Shown in pieces: positions 27,408 to 36,886 of a stretch of 64,000 nt of DNA (positions are counted from its first letter, which is position 1; every line of letters begins with the position of its first letter). The position numbers and the translations under genes were made by a program. This stretch comes from Sneathiella litorea (lineage in GTDB: Bacteria; Pseudomonadota; Alphaproteobacteria; Sneathiellales; Sneathiellaceae), in contig NZ_WTUW01000001.1 in the NCBI RefSeq assembly GCF_009882915.1, positions 992,357 to 1,056,356 of the forward strand. Reading direction: 5' to 3'. The notes beneath the pieces are model-generated. The model did not search any database, was not told where the DNA came from, and saw nothing but the letters and a program-made list of their open reading frames with translations.

Positions 27408-27959
27408 TTATTCTTCCAACTCGGTATCCCAATAGAGGTAGTCGCGCCAGCTTTTATGAAGATAGTTGGGAGGGAAGGAACGCCCTTGATGGTTAAGCAT
27501 TTGTGGCGTGGGGATATAAGGGCGGATTTCCGGAAACATACTCACTTCCCGGGTAAGCCTGCCCCCTTTTTTCATATTGCAGGGTGCGCAGGCGGTTGTG
27601 ATATTTTCCCAGTTTGTCTGGCCACCGAGACGGCGCGGCAGTACATGATCGAAGGTCAATTCCTCCGGAGAGCCGCAATACTGGCACCGAAATCCGTCAC
27701 GCAGGAAGACATTGAACCGGGTGAAGGCAGGCTGTTTGCTCTGCTTGACATAGCGCTTAAGGCAGATGACGCTGGGCATGCGCATTTCGAAGCTCGGAGA
27801 TCGAACGACGCGATCATATTCTGAGACGATGTTGACCCGTTCCAGAAAAACCGATTTAAGAGTATCCTGCCAGGACCAAAGCGATAAGGGGAAATAGCTA
27901 AGGGGCCTGTAATCGGCGTTTAAAACCAGTGCCGGGTATTTTTCCACAGATGTTTGCAA
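27408..27959 (-). CDS. HNH endonuclease domain protein
   Basis: A 183-residue protein found widely in bacteria as a housekeeping HNH nuclease of unknown target. VLNADYRPLSYFPLSLWSWQD at the N-terminus is diagnostic. The HNH core is FRCQYCG, LTFDHVLPRRLGG (catalytic D-H), WENITTACAPCNMKKGG, with two CxxC zinc knuckles. The start is uncertain: TTG at 27959 with GGAGA upstream, or GTG at 27947. There is no sign of linkage to restriction, phage or intron elements. Confidence 0.88.
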   Translation of the reverse strand: MQTSVEKYPALVLNADYRPLSYFPLSLWSWQDTLKSVFLERVNIVSEYDRVVRSPSFEMRMPSVICLKRYVKQSKQPAFTRFNVFLRDGFRCQYCGSPEELTFDHVLPRRLGGQTNWENITTACAPCNMKKGGRLTREVSMFPEIRPYIPTPQMLNHQGRSFPPNYLHKSWRDYLYWDTELEE

Positions 27960-28154
27960 GGCTCAATCTGTCTCCAAACAGGAAGTTATCGTTGAAAGTT
28001 TGACCTTTTGCTCTTCAAATTGCAAATCCTAATACAGTATTTTGTGTGAAAAAAATATGACACCACCTCATCTTGAGGGGCGTCGTGATGCCAAATTTAT
28101 TCTCTTTAAGGAATATAGGGCCCTAAGCCGCTTGTCTCGCGTTTGCGAAAAATT

Positions 28155-28802
28155 TTAATCTTTATTTGGAGCTTTTTTCCTGGTTGGCGCCTGAACCACA
28201 TCCGCATAGTATCGCCATAAAATGCGCGCTGCGACAGTGCGATAGGGCCGAAGCGGTTCTGCCAGTTCGTCCATTTTCGCCGCATCGGGCCGTGTTGGAA
28301 GTCTTTTGAGGTGGCCAAAAGCGGTTTGAAGCGCGACATCACCGGCGGGCCAGATATCCGTCCGACCAAGGCAGGAGATCATATAGATCTCCGCAGTCCA
28401 GCGGCCGATTCCCTTCACACAGGTCAGCTGAGAGAGAACTTCCTCGTCATCTCGCTCATGAAGAGTCTTTAACAGGAGGCGGTTGCTCTGGATTTCTTCC
28501 GCAAGAGCCCGACAATATCGTGCTTTTTGACGACTTAGGCCAAGGGCGCGTAACGCTTCCTCTGAATGCGCGAGCATCCGTTCCGGGACAAACGGCGTCA
28601 CGGCGCCAGAAAGTCGTTGCCAGATCGCTTCGGCGCTGGCCAGGGATACCTGTTGTTCGATGATAATCTTGGTCAGATGTTCAAATCCCGCCGGGCGCCG
28701 TCGTTCTGGCAGAGGCTGGATCAGTGTGAGTGCATGGGCGAAATCCGGGTCCTGGGTCCGGATAAATTCAAGGGCAGCCGTGATGTTCCCGTCATTCTTC
28801 AT
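28155..28802 (-). CDS. DNA-3-methyladenine glycosylase II, AlkA-like
   Basis: Base-excision repair enzyme that removes alkylated bases. The 216-residue protein has the helix-hairpin-helix LTCVKGIGRWTAEIYMI followed by the catalytic aspartate in WPAGDVALQ, and IIEQQVSLASAEAIWQRL at the N-terminal core. It lacks the extra N-terminal domain of E. coli AlkA, like many short members. The ATG overlaps the stop of the upstream protease gene by 4 bases (28799-28802). Confidence 0.9.
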   Translation of the reverse strand: MKNDGNITAALEFIRTQDPDFAHALTLIQPLPERRRPAGFEHLTKIIIEQQVSLASAEAIWQRLSGAVTPFVPERMLAHSEEALRALGLSRQKARYCRALAEEIQSNRLLLKTLHERDDEEVLSQLTCVKGIGRWTAEIYMISCLGRTDIWPAGDVALQTAFGHLKRLPTRPDAAKMDELAEPLRPYRTVAARILWRYYADVVQAPTRKKAPNKD

Positions 28803-30085
28803 TCGGTGGTGACAAGTGCGGTCTTTATATTCGTTGAACAATTCAGGCTTTTCGCGGCAAGGGCGATCTGTGCATCATCACTTTCGCCTTCCTGCCCGGT
28901 ATAGGGAATATCCGGCGTCAACCCAACCCCATTAAAGGTGGGGCCTCCTCCCGTTGTGAACCGGCCCGTCGTCAGGCGGAGACCTCCGCCGTTGCTGAGC
29001 GGCATCAGTGACTGCATCAGGCCCTTGCCGAAACTTTTCTCGCCGAAGAGCTTTGCGCGGGCCTGGTATTTCAGTGCACCTGCCACAATTTCGGAGGAGG
29101 ACGCAGATTTTTTGTTCAGCATAACGACAATCGGTGCACCTTTAACTTCATCCCCGAGGTCCGCCTCTCGTGAAATCATTTCCTGGCCACGATTACTGAC
29201 AGAGTAGATATTACCGCCGTCGAGAAAGGCATCCGCGACAATCTCGGCCGCCGAGACCAGGCCGCCGGGATTATTTCGCATATCAAGGACGATGCCGCAA
29301 AGGTTGGAGCCAAGGGAATATTGAAAGTCCTTCAACGCCGTAGCTACGCCCGGGCCGGTCTTCCGGGTAAAGGAGAAGATGCGAATATAGCCGATATTGC
29401 CGTCAATATGGTGTTCTACTGCGGTTACCTCCACATCACGACGGACTACATCAACCTGCAAGGGAGAGGGCGTATTTTCCCGCTGTAATGTTAAGGTTGT
29501 GATCGTATGCTCTGGTCCGCGCAGCTTGTCGCGCGCCTGCGAAAGCGTAAGGCCCTTGATCGGGGTGCCATCAACATGGGTGATGATGTCTTTTTCCTGC
29601 AGGCCGGCCTCTTCCGCGCCGGAGCCACGCAGAAGGTTCATGATTGTGAGATTATCGTCAATCATTCTGATATGAATGCCGAGGCCGACAAAATGGCCTT
29701 CCAGGCTTTCACGGTAGGAAGAAAAGCGCTGTGGAGCCATATAGCCGGTGTAGCGGTCCATCGAGGCAAGCATCATATTCAGCGCACGTGTTGTTGGATC
29801 GGTTTCCCCTTTTCCCTCTATCGGGACAGATTTCAGGCCTTCAATCGCCTTATCGATCAAATCTTCAGGATTGACATCATCGACATACCGCTGGTCCACA
29901 GTCTGAAGTACATCGGCCATGACGCTGATGTTCTCGGCCATTCTGGGGTCGTCCTTGACGGTTTCACGATATGCAGCCTCATAACGTTCCATTGCCGAAA
30001 CGACATCATGGTTTCGGGTAATCGGGATCGCACAAGCCGTTACCAGCATTAATATATTCAACGCGATCAATATTCTTCTAAACAT
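28799..30085 (-). CDS. S41-family C-terminal processing protease, probable lipoprotein
   Basis: A 428-residue periplasmic serine protease. The N-terminal signal ends in the lipobox LVTAC, so it is likely anchored by lipid. The PDZ domain is around residues 125-210 (GLGIHIRMIDDNLTIMN, GAEEAGLQEKDIITHVDG). The peptidase core contains IVLDMRNNPGGLVSAA, the catalytic serine in KSASSSEIVAGAL and the lysine in GEKSFGKGLMQS. It is coupled by ATGA to the downstream glycosylase gene. The substrate is unknown; relatives trim envelope proteins. Confidence 0.9.
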   Translation of the reverse strand: MFRRILIALNILMLVTACAIPITRNHDVVSAMERYEAAYRETVKDDPRMAENISVMADVLQTVDQRYVDDVNPEDLIDKAIEGLKSVPIEGKGETDPTTRALNMMLASMDRYTGYMAPQRFSSYRESLEGHFVGLGIHIRMIDDNLTIMNLLRGSGAEEAGLQEKDIITHVDGTPIKGLTLSQARDKLRGPEHTITTLTLQRENTPSPLQVDVVRRDVEVTAVEHHIDGNIGYIRIFSFTRKTGPGVATALKDFQYSLGSNLCGIVLDMRNNPGGLVSAAEIVADAFLDGGNIYSVSNRGQEMISREADLGDEVKGAPIVVMLNKKSASSSEIVAGALKYQARAKLFGEKSFGKGLMQSLMPLSNGGGLRLTTGRFTTGGGPTFNGVGLTPDIPYTGQEGESDDAQIALAAKSLNCSTNIKTALVTTE

Positions 30086-30097
30086 TCGTCTCGCCCG

Positions 30098-30126
30098 TTG
30101 ACAATTTTTATAATTAATAAATTATT
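30098..30126 (+). promoter_or_regulatory. Possible promoter of gluQ
   Basis: TTGACA (30098-30103) is followed by 17 bases of almost pure A/T and ATTATT (30121-30126). It lies in the divergent region between the protease and gluQ. The low complexity makes the -10 uncertain. Confidence 0.4.
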
Positions 30127-30226
30127 AACAAAGGCTAGCGCCACACTCCGTGGCTTACAAGAAAAACAGATAAAATTTTAAGCGTAATTGAATATTTTTT
30201 TTCGGAACCTCTTCCGTGTTAACTAT

Positions 30227-31072
30227 ATGCAAACCATAACCCGTTTCGCGCCGAGCCCAACTGGACTTCTTCATCTAGGACATGCTTATTCCGCTTCTCT
30301 TGCCTGGCACGCGGCGAGGGAAAGCGGTGGCCAGTTCTTGCTCCGTATGGAGGATATTGACCTAACCAGATGCCGTCCGGAATTTGAGGAAGCGGTCTAT
30401 GAAGATCTGGCATGGCTGGGTTTGGACTGGGACCCGCCGGTACGCCGCCAGAGCGATCATTTTGATGACTATACTGCCCTACTTGAAAAACTCAGTGACC
30501 GGGATTTGATCTACCCTTGCTTTTGCACCCGAAAGGAGATTGCAGCTGAAGTAAATCGCAGCAACTCCGCACCGCACGGGCCGGAAGGCCCCGTATATCC
30601 GGGGACTTGCCGCGATATGACCGAGAGCGAGCGACAGGAGAGATTTGCGCGTGGCGATGGCTATGCACTTCGCCTGAATATGGTTAAAGCTCTTGCCAGG
30701 GTAGTGGTATCCAAGCTGCAGTTTCAGGAAGTTGGAAAAGGGTATATTCAGTGTAACCCGGCACCTTTTGGTGACATCGTTCTTGCTCGAAAAGAGATAT
30801 CGACCAGCTACCACCTCGCGGTTACGTTTGATGATGCAATTCAGGGCGTTAACCATGTTATCCGGGGTCAGGACCTGTTTGCATCGACACATATTCACCG
30901 GCTTTTACAGGCGCTGCTCGACCTGCCAACACCGTCCTATTATCACCACGGCTTGATCTCGGATGCGAAAGGGCGTCGCCTGTCAAAACGTGATAAGGAT
31001 GCAACAATCAAATCCTTAAGAGAATATGGTTACCAGCCCGAAGAGGTGCGGAAAATGATCGATTATGGTTAA
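30227..31072 (+). CDS. gluQ: Glutamyl-Q tRNA(Asp) synthetase
   Basis: Attaches glutamate to the queuosine of tRNA-Asp. The 281-residue protein is a truncated glutamyl-tRNA synthetase without an anticodon-binding domain. The HIGH-type motif is in RFAPSPTGLLHLGHAYSA, the zinc site in CFCTRKE with the later YPGTCR, and the KMSKS-type motif in RRLSKRDKD. Compared with GluRS the N-terminus begins directly at the catalytic domain. The ATG at 30227 is preferred over a TTG at 30188. Confidence 0.93.
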   Translation: MQTITRFAPSPTGLLHLGHAYSASLAWHAARESGGQFLLRMEDIDLTRCRPEFEEAVYEDLAWLGLDWDPPVRRQSDHFDDYTALLEKLSDRDLIYPCFCTRKEIAAEVNRSNSAPHGPEGPVYPGTCRDMTESERQERFARGDGYALRLNMVKALARVVVSKLQFQEVGKGYIQCNPAPFGDIVLARKEISTSYHLAVTFDDAIQGVNHVIRGQDLFASTHIHRLLQALLDLPTPSYYHHGLISDAKGRRLSKRDKDATIKSLREYGYQPEEVRKMIDYG

Positions 31073-31112
31073 TTTCCGGCAGTTTTCCGCGAATCTTTCT
31101 CCGCTCTGGTGA

Positions 31113-33125
31113 TCAGGCCACATCCTCATATTTCATGATCATGTCGACCATGTCGATAACGATACCCGCCATATCGAAATCCTTGGGTGTATAGATCGCG
31201 CTGACGCCCGCTTTCCTGAGTTTGTCCGCATCTTCTGGCGGAATAATTCCGCCAACCACGACCGGAATATTGCCAATGCCGGCGGCCCTCAACTTCTCGC
31301 AAACCTCAGTCGCGAGCGGCACGTGCGAGCCAGACAGGATGGAAAGGCCAACAAGGTCCACGGTGCCGTTACGCGCAGCGTTGACAATCTGATCAGGCGT
31401 GAGGCGGATGCCTTCATAAACCACCTGCATGCCACTGTCGCGGGCGGCCACGGCAATTTGCTCCGCGCCGTTAGAATGTCCATCGAGTCCCGGCTTGCCA
31501 ACAAGGACTTTGAGGGGTCGTCCAAGTGCCTGAGCCGCTGTTGCGACCTTCTCGCGCGCGGGTTCCAGAATATCGTTCTCGGCATTGGAAACAGCGGAGC
31601 TGACACCGGTTGGTGCCCGATATTCCCCATATACCTGACGTAGCGCCTCAGACCATTCGCCCGTGGTTACGCCGGCCTTGGCGGCAGCAATTGAAGAGGG
31701 CATGATATTGCGCCCTTCCTTCGCGGCCTTTGCCAGGGCTTCAAGTGCCTTTTTCACGACCGTTTCATCGCGGCTCGCGCGCCAGGCTTGCAACCGTTCA
31801 ATCTGTTCCGCTTCTGCAGCGGGATCGACCGTCATGATTCCCCCGTCGGCTTCCTGGGTAAGTGGAGAGGGCGTAGATTCGGTGAATTTATTCACTCCGA
31901 TGACCGGTAGATCGCCCGCAATTACCGCCTGAACACGGTTCGTATTGGAATTAACCAGGCTTTCTTTTAAATATCCCGTATCGACGGCCGCGATGGCGCC
32001 ACCCATTTCCTCAATAAGTTTAAGTTCCTCACGCGCGGCTTCTTTCAACTCCTCAACCTTGCGGTCAATCTCGACCGAGCCTTCAAATATATCTCCAAAC
32101 TCGAGGAGGTCAGTCTCAAAGGCAACAATCTGTTGCAGGCGGAGAGACCATTGCTGATCCCACGGGCGGGGAAGGCCCAGAGCCTCGTTCCAGGCAGGCA
32201 GTTGCACGGCGCGAGCCCGAGCTTTCTTGGAAAGGACTACGGCTAGCATTTCTAGCAAAATCCGGTAGACATTATTCTCCGGCTGCTGTTCCGTCAGGCC
32301 AAGCGAATTAACCTGCACGCCATAGCGGAACCGGCGGAATTTTTCATCTTCAACACCGTAACGGTCGCGCAGTATTTCATCCCAGAGATCGACGAAAGCG
32401 CGCATTTTGCACATCTCGGTAATAAAGCGGATGCCGGCATTAACGAAGAAGCTGATTCGCCCCGTTGCCGCGGGAAAATCCTCGGCACTGATTTGTCCCC
32501 CTTCCTTGACCGCATCCAAAACAGCGATTGCCGTTGCCAATGCAAAGGAAAGTTCCTGAACAGGTGTCGCGCCAGCTTCCTGTAGATGATAGGAGCAGAC
32601 GTTGGTCGGATTCCATTTTGGCATTTGCTGGTAAGTATAGCTTACCACGTCGGTAATAAGCTTCATGCTTGGCTTTGGCGGGAAGATGTAGGTTCCTCGC
32701 GATAGATACTCTTTGATGATATCGTTCTGCACGGTGCCTTGCAGGGCGGTTACATCCGCGCCCTGCTCTTCCGCGACAGCGACATAGAGCGCGAGCAGCC
32801 AAGCGGATGTAGCGTTGATCGTCATCGAGGTATTCATTTTTTCAAGCGGAATATCATCGAAAAGAGTTCGCATATCCCCAAGATGGCAAATCGGGACGCC
32901 GACCTTGCCGACCTCGCCACGAGCCAGAACATGATCTGAGTCATAGCCTGTTTGGGTTGGAAGGTCGAAGGCGACGGATAAGCCGGTCTGTCCGCGGGCA
33001 AGGTTCGTTTTATAAAGTTCATTCGACGCCTTGGCGGAAGAATGGCCTGAATAAGTACGGAATAACCAGGGGCGATCTTTCTTCGGGGCGCCGGATTTTA
33101 CGGCTTCCGTCTTGTCTTTTGCCAT
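31113..33125 (-). CDS. meaA: Ethylmalonyl-CoA mutase (MeaA)
   Basis: Adenosylcobalamin-dependent conversion of ethylmalonyl-CoA to methylsuccinyl-CoA in the ethylmalonyl-CoA pathway. At 670 residues it has the methylmalonyl-CoA mutase-like barrel (RTYSGHSSAKASNELYK, GLSVAFDLPTQTGYDSDH) and the B12 domain with GKPGLDGHSNGAEQIA and VGLSILSGSH. RPWLFRTYSGH near the N-terminus is specific to the MeaA branch. It is divergent from ccr, whose product feeds it through an epimerase not seen here. Confidence 0.94.
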   Translation of the reverse strand: MAKDKTEAVKSGAPKKDRPWLFRTYSGHSSAKASNELYKTNLARGQTGLSVAFDLPTQTGYDSDHVLARGEVGKVGVPICHLGDMRTLFDDIPLEKMNTSMTINATSAWLLALYVAVAEEQGADVTALQGTVQNDIIKEYLSRGTYIFPPKPSMKLITDVVSYTYQQMPKWNPTNVCSYHLQEAGATPVQELSFALATAIAVLDAVKEGGQISAEDFPAATGRISFFVNAGIRFITEMCKMRAFVDLWDEILRDRYGVEDEKFRRFRYGVQVNSLGLTEQQPENNVYRILLEMLAVVLSKKARARAVQLPAWNEALGLPRPWDQQWSLRLQQIVAFETDLLEFGDIFEGSVEIDRKVEELKEAAREELKLIEEMGGAIAAVDTGYLKESLVNSNTNRVQAVIAGDLPVIGVNKFTESTPSPLTQEADGGIMTVDPAAEAEQIERLQAWRASRDETVVKKALEALAKAAKEGRNIMPSSIAAAKAGVTTGEWSEALRQVYGEYRAPTGVSSAVSNAENDILEPAREKVATAAQALGRPLKVLVGKPGLDGHSNGAEQIAVAARDSGMQVVYEGIRLTPDQIVNAARNGTVDLVGLSILSGSHVPLATEVCEKLRAAGIGNIPVVVGGIIPPEDADKLRKAGVSAIYTPKDFDMAGIVIDMVDMIMKYEDVA

Positions 33126-33204
33126 AATTTTCTTTCGTATTCTCAGTCAATTAAGATTGGTTGTTTCGTAGTCTTGATGCCACACGTAATAACATAACTT
33201 TGTG

Positions 33205-33215
33205 TTGCGGTGCAA
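33205..33215. promoter_or_regulatory. PhaR-like palindrome between meaA and ccr (site 1)
   Basis: The 11-base palindrome TTGC-N3-GCAA lies in the 269-base divergent region. It resembles TGC-N3-GCA half-site pairs bound by the PHB regulator PhaR in other Alphaproteobacteria. The rest of this region holds no gene that I can support; an imperfect inverted repeat (ACGGGA / TCCCGT, 33322-33357) lies in the ccr leader. Confidence 0.35.
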
Positions 33216-33295
33216 AAAAAACTTGTTATCTGAACAAAGGTCAGTAATCTTCTCACAAATTAGACTAATGTAAAGCTCTCCGTTTCGTTTTTTGA

Positions 33296-33311
33296 TGCAA
33301 TGCGATATAAG
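33296..33311 (+). promoter_or_regulatory. Second PhaR-like half-palindrome next to a TATAAG -10 element of ccr
   Basis: TGC-AAT-GCG (33296-33304) differs by one base from the TGC-N3-GCA pattern and directly abuts TATAAG (33306-33311), a plausible -10 box for ccr. I do not see a good -35, which would fit an activator-dependent promoter. Confidence 0.3.
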
Positions 33312-33394
33312 AAGGCGGGAAACGGGAATTTATGATTTTTAAAGACAGGCGTCCCGTAAAATAGGGATCATGCCAAATACGAAGGATATTTTCG

Positions 33395-34699
33395 ATGTCA
33401 AATACGCAAGCTGCTGCGATGTCCGAAGTGGAAAACGAACTGCCTGCTGGCGAAATTAAGGACCTGTATGAAGTGGGAGAGATTCCTCCTCTCGGTCATG
33501 TTCCTTCCAAAATGTATGCTTGGGCCATCCGCCGTGAACGCCATGGAGAGCCGGAAAAGGCGATGCAGGTGGAAGTCGTTGATACACCGGAACTCGATAG
33601 CCATGATGTCCTGATTCTGGTGATGGCTGCTGGCGTCAACTATAATGGGGTCTGGGCGGCTCTCGGCGAGCCCATTTCTCCTTTTGATTATCATAAACAG
33701 CCCTTTCATATCGCGGGTTCCGATGCTTCCGGCGTCGTTTATGCCGTGGGTAACAAGGTGAAGAGATTCAAAATCGGCGATGAGGTTGTTGTTCATTGTA
33801 ACCAGGATGATGGTGATGATGAGGAATGTAACGGCGGCGACCCCATGTTCTCGACGAGCCAGCGCATCTGGGGTTATGAAACACCGGATGGATCCTTTGC
33901 GCAGTTTGCCCGCGTGCAGGACCGTCAATTGATGCCGCGCCCGAAACATCTAACCTGGGAAGAAAGCGCCTGTTACACGCTGACCCTCGCGACTGCTTAT
34001 CGCATGTTATTTGGCCATCGGCCGCATATTCTCCGTCCTGGCCATAATGTTCTGATCTGGGGCGCATCGGGCGGTCTTGGTTCCATGGCTATCCAGATTT
34101 GTGCTGCGGCCGGTGCCAATGCCATCGGTGTTATTTCTGATGAGAGTAAGCGCGAGTTTGTCATGTCGCTCGGTGCAAAAGGCGTTCTCAACCGCAAGGA
34201 TTTCGATTGTTGGGGCCAGCTGCCGACAGTGAATGGCGAAGGGTTTGGCGAGTATATGAAGAAGACGCGCGAATTCGGGAAGGCTATTTGGGAAATTACC
34301 GGTAAGGGCAACGATGTTGACTTCGTGTTTGAGCATCCAGGTGAGCAGACCTTCCCGGTTTCCTGCAATGTGGTAAAGCGCGGCGGTATGGTGGTGTTCT
34401 GCGCGGGGACGACAGGTTTCAACCTGACCATGGATGCGCGGTTTGTCTGGATGCGCCAGAAACGTATTCAGGGCAGCCATTTCGCCAATCTGAAACAGGC
34501 GTCACAGGCAAATAACCTGGTTGTTGAACGGCGTATTGATCCTTGCATGTCAGAGGTTTTCTCTTGGGATGATATTCCGCGCGCTCATACAAAAATGATG
34601 AATAACCAGCATAAACCAGGCAACATGGCCGTATTGGTTTCTGCAAAGTATCCGGGTATGAGAACAATCGAGGATGCAATTGAAGCCGGCAACGAGTAA
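33395..34699 (+). CDS. ccr: Crotonyl-CoA carboxylase/reductase
   Basis: NADPH-dependent reductive carboxylation of crotonyl-CoA to ethylmalonyl-CoA, the key step of the ethylmalonyl-CoA pathway. The 434-residue medium-chain dehydrogenase has the long family insert HCNQDDGDDEECNGGDPMFS, WGYETPDGSFAQF, the nucleotide site LIWGASGGLGSMAIQI, and FEHPGEQTFPVS with the catalytic-site residues. Length and motifs separate it from ordinary quinone-reductase-like proteins. mcd follows after 34 bases. Confidence 0.96.
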   Translation: MSNTQAAAMSEVENELPAGEIKDLYEVGEIPPLGHVPSKMYAWAIRRERHGEPEKAMQVEVVDTPELDSHDVLILVMAAGVNYNGVWAALGEPISPFDYHKQPFHIAGSDASGVVYAVGNKVKRFKIGDEVVVHCNQDDGDDEECNGGDPMFSTSQRIWGYETPDGSFAQFARVQDRQLMPRPKHLTWEESACYTLTLATAYRMLFGHRPHILRPGHNVLIWGASGGLGSMAIQICAAAGANAIGVISDESKREFVMSLGAKGVLNRKDFDCWGQLPTVNGEGFGEYMKKTREFGKAIWEITGKGNDVDFVFEHPGEQTFPVSCNVVKRGGMVVFCAGTTGFNLTMDARFVWMRQKRIQGSHFANLKQASQANNLVVERRIDPCMSEVFSWDDIPRAHTKMMNNQHKPGNMAVLVSAKYPGMRTIEDAIEAGNE

Positions 34700-34733
34700 G
34701 AAGAAGCCGTAATCAAATAAGGAAAGAATAATA

Positions 34734-36428
34734 ATGACAATGTCTGAAATGGTTGAGGCGCCCGGCACAATTCTGTTGGATGGCCTGGACGGCCTTTGTG
34801 AATCTGCGCTTGGCGCGGCCGAATCTTTCAAGCAACAGGCGATTATGGCCGTCGCGGATCTGACCCGCGGCAGTAATGGACGGATCAGCGCGGAACTGGT
34901 CGAGGCCAATCAATATGCAACGCATGGTCTTGCCTGGCTTGCGACTTATGTAGAAGCTTTGCGCGAAACACTGAATTGGTCGCGCCACCTTGCCACAGAA
35001 GGCAAATATGGTGAGTTGGAGCAGTTAATGCTGCAGGCCGGTTTCGGTGAATATCTCAACCAGATCACTGGCGGCATCCCCATGTCTCTTGGTGAGATTA
35101 TCCGTCCCCAGGACCTTGGGCTGGATGACGCGGCAATCGCCAAGTTCAAAACCAAGGAAGTTGTAGCTCTTATTGAGGCGGGGTACAGCGCAGAGGTTAA
35201 GGAGCGGATTGCCGAGCTGGTTGCAGAAGGAATGGATACCGGACATTTCGGTGATCCGGGACTGGATGAGACCTTCTCGATGATTCGGGATCAGTTCCGC
35301 CGCTTCGCCAATGAAGAAGTTATGCCCTATGCCCATGAGTGGCATTTGAAGGACGAGCTGATTCCCATGCCGGTTGTCGAGAAAATGTCAGAACTTGGCG
35401 TTTTCGGTCTTACGGTTCCGGAAGAATACGACGGGTTGGGTCTTGGTAAGATGTCCATGTGCGTGGTGTCCGAAGAACTTTCGCGTGGTTATATCGGCGT
35501 GGGGTCGCTCGGCACACGTTCAGAAATTGCAGCGGAGTTGATCCTGACCGGTGGAACCGAGGCACAGAAGGAAAAATGGCTTTCCCCTATTGCGACCGGC
35601 CAGATCCTGCCGACTGCTGTCTTCACGGAGCCGAATACCGGTTCAGACCTTGCATCGCTGAGAACCCGGGCGGTTAAGGACGGTGATGTTTACAAGGTGA
35701 CAGGCAACAAGACATGGATCACCCATGCGGCACGCGCCGATGTTATGACCATGCTGGTGCGGACCAATCCGGATGAGCCGGGATACAAGGGTCTTTCCAT
35801 GTTCCTCGCGGAAAAACCTCATATGACCGAAGAAGAAGATTTTCCGGCCGACGGTATGACCGGCGGGGAGATCGAGGTTCTTGGCTATCGCGGAATGAAG
35901 GAATATGAGCTTGGCTTCGATAACTTCGAGATCAAGGCGGAAAATCTTCTCGGCGAAGAAGAAGGTAACGGTTTCAAGCAGCTGATGCAGACATTCGAGA
36001 GTGCCCGTATCCAGACAGCGGCTCGCGCGCTCGGTGTTGCGCAGAACGCAATGGAGCTCGGACTTCGCTATGCATTGGATCGCGTTCAGTTTGCCCGCCC
36101 CATTATCAAATTCCCGCGTGTTGCCGGCAAGCTCGCCTGGATGGCTGTTGAAATCATGATGGCGCGCCAGCTTACCTATGCGTCTGCGCGGGCAAAGGAC
36201 GAAGGTCGCCGTTGCGATCTGGAGGCCGGGATGGCCAAACTGCTTGGGGCCCGCGTAGCCTGGAGTACGGCAGATAACGCCCTGCAAATTCACGGCGGTA
36301 ACGGGTTCGCGCTCGAATATCCAATCAGCCGGGTTTTGTGCGATGCGCGTATTCTCAATATTTTTGAGGGCGCCGGTGAAATTCAGGCACAGGTAATTGC
36401 ACGCCGCCTGCTAGAGGGTGCAAACTAA
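34734..36428 (+). CDS. mcd: (2S)-Methylsuccinyl-CoA dehydrogenase
   Basis: FAD-dependent oxidation of methylsuccinyl-CoA to mesaconyl-CoA. It is an acyl-CoA dehydrogenase of 564 residues, with a helical N-terminal extension of about 165 residues that ordinary members lack and Mcd has. The dehydrogenase core begins near FSMIRDQFRRFANEEV and includes FTEPNTGSDLASLRT, KTWITHAARADVMTM and the C-terminal IHGGNGFALEYPISR. Electrons go to the ETF encoded at 40.2 kb. The location next to ccr confirms the assignment. Confidence 0.94.
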   Translation: MTMSEMVEAPGTILLDGLDGLCESALGAAESFKQQAIMAVADLTRGSNGRISAELVEANQYATHGLAWLATYVEALRETLNWSRHLATEGKYGELEQLMLQAGFGEYLNQITGGIPMSLGEIIRPQDLGLDDAAIAKFKTKEVVALIEAGYSAEVKERIAELVAEGMDTGHFGDPGLDETFSMIRDQFRRFANEEVMPYAHEWHLKDELIPMPVVEKMSELGVFGLTVPEEYDGLGLGKMSMCVVSEELSRGYIGVGSLGTRSEIAAELILTGGTEAQKEKWLSPIATGQILPTAVFTEPNTGSDLASLRTRAVKDGDVYKVTGNKTWITHAARADVMTMLVRTNPDEPGYKGLSMFLAEKPHMTEEEDFPADGMTGGEIEVLGYRGMKEYELGFDNFEIKAENLLGEEEGNGFKQLMQTFESARIQTAARALGVAQNAMELGLRYALDRVQFARPIIKFPRVAGKLAWMAVEIMMARQLTYASARAKDEGRRCDLEAGMAKLLGARVAWSTADNALQIHGGNGFALEYPISRVLCDARILNIFEGAGEIQAQVIARRLLEGAN

Positions 36429-36442
36429 CAAGAGGCTTGAAG

Positions 36443-36868
36443 GTGGAACAGCGGATTTCGCTTATAACGCTCGGCGTTCGGGATCTGGCGCGGAGCACAA
36501 CCTTCTTTGAATCTCTCGGCTGGAAGCGTTCTGTGAAGGACGCTTCCGGCGTTTCCTTTTTTCAGTGCGGCTCGATGGCCATAGGTCTTTTCCCGCGTGG
36601 TAACCTTGCCAAAGATGCGGGCATTTCTGAAGAAGGTACCGGTTTTGAAGGGTTTTCACTCGCCTATAATGCCCGGAGCAAGGACGAGGTGGATGAGGTC
36701 CTGAAACAGGTTCAATATTTGGGCGCGAAAATTGTCAAACCAGCGGAAGAAGTCTTCTGGGGCGGATATTCTGGCTACTTTCGTGATCTTGACAGCCACC
36801 TTTGGGAAGTCGCTTGGAACCCCGGATTTGAAATCGATGAGTCGGGCGCCGTCAAGCTTCCGGACTGA
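36443..36868 (+). CDS. VOC-superfamily protein in the ccr-mcd operon
   Basis: A 141-residue single VOC domain: ISLITLGVRDLARSTTFFESLGW, EEVFWGGYSGYFRDLDSHLWEVAWNP, which carries the metal-site glutamate. The function is unknown. Methylmalonyl/ethylmalonyl-CoA epimerases also belong to this fold, but this protein lacks their usual motif order, so I do not assign that role. The GTG at 36443 has GAGG 7 bases upstream and is preferred over a TTG at 36437. It begins 14 bases after mcd. Confidence 0.82.
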   Translation: MEQRISLITLGVRDLARSTTFFESLGWKRSVKDASGVSFFQCGSMAIGLFPRGNLAKDAGISEEGTGFEGFSLAYNARSKDEVDEVLKQVQYLGAKIVKPAEEVFWGGYSGYFRDLDSHLWEVAWNPGFEIDESGAVKLPD

Positions 36869-36886
36869 TGATCACCTTTATATTCC

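Noticed and set aside
27960-28154. A small gene or RNA between the HNH and AlkA genes
   Set aside because: Only a short hairpin (CCTCA / TGAGG) and AT-rich sequence are present; no frame with a ribosome site and no T run that would mark a defined RNA.
36437-36868. Ethylmalonyl/methylmalonyl-CoA epimerase identity for the VOC protein next to mcd
   Set aside because: Context is attractive, but the metal-ligand spacing and N-terminal motif are not those of known epimerases, so only the fold is claimed.
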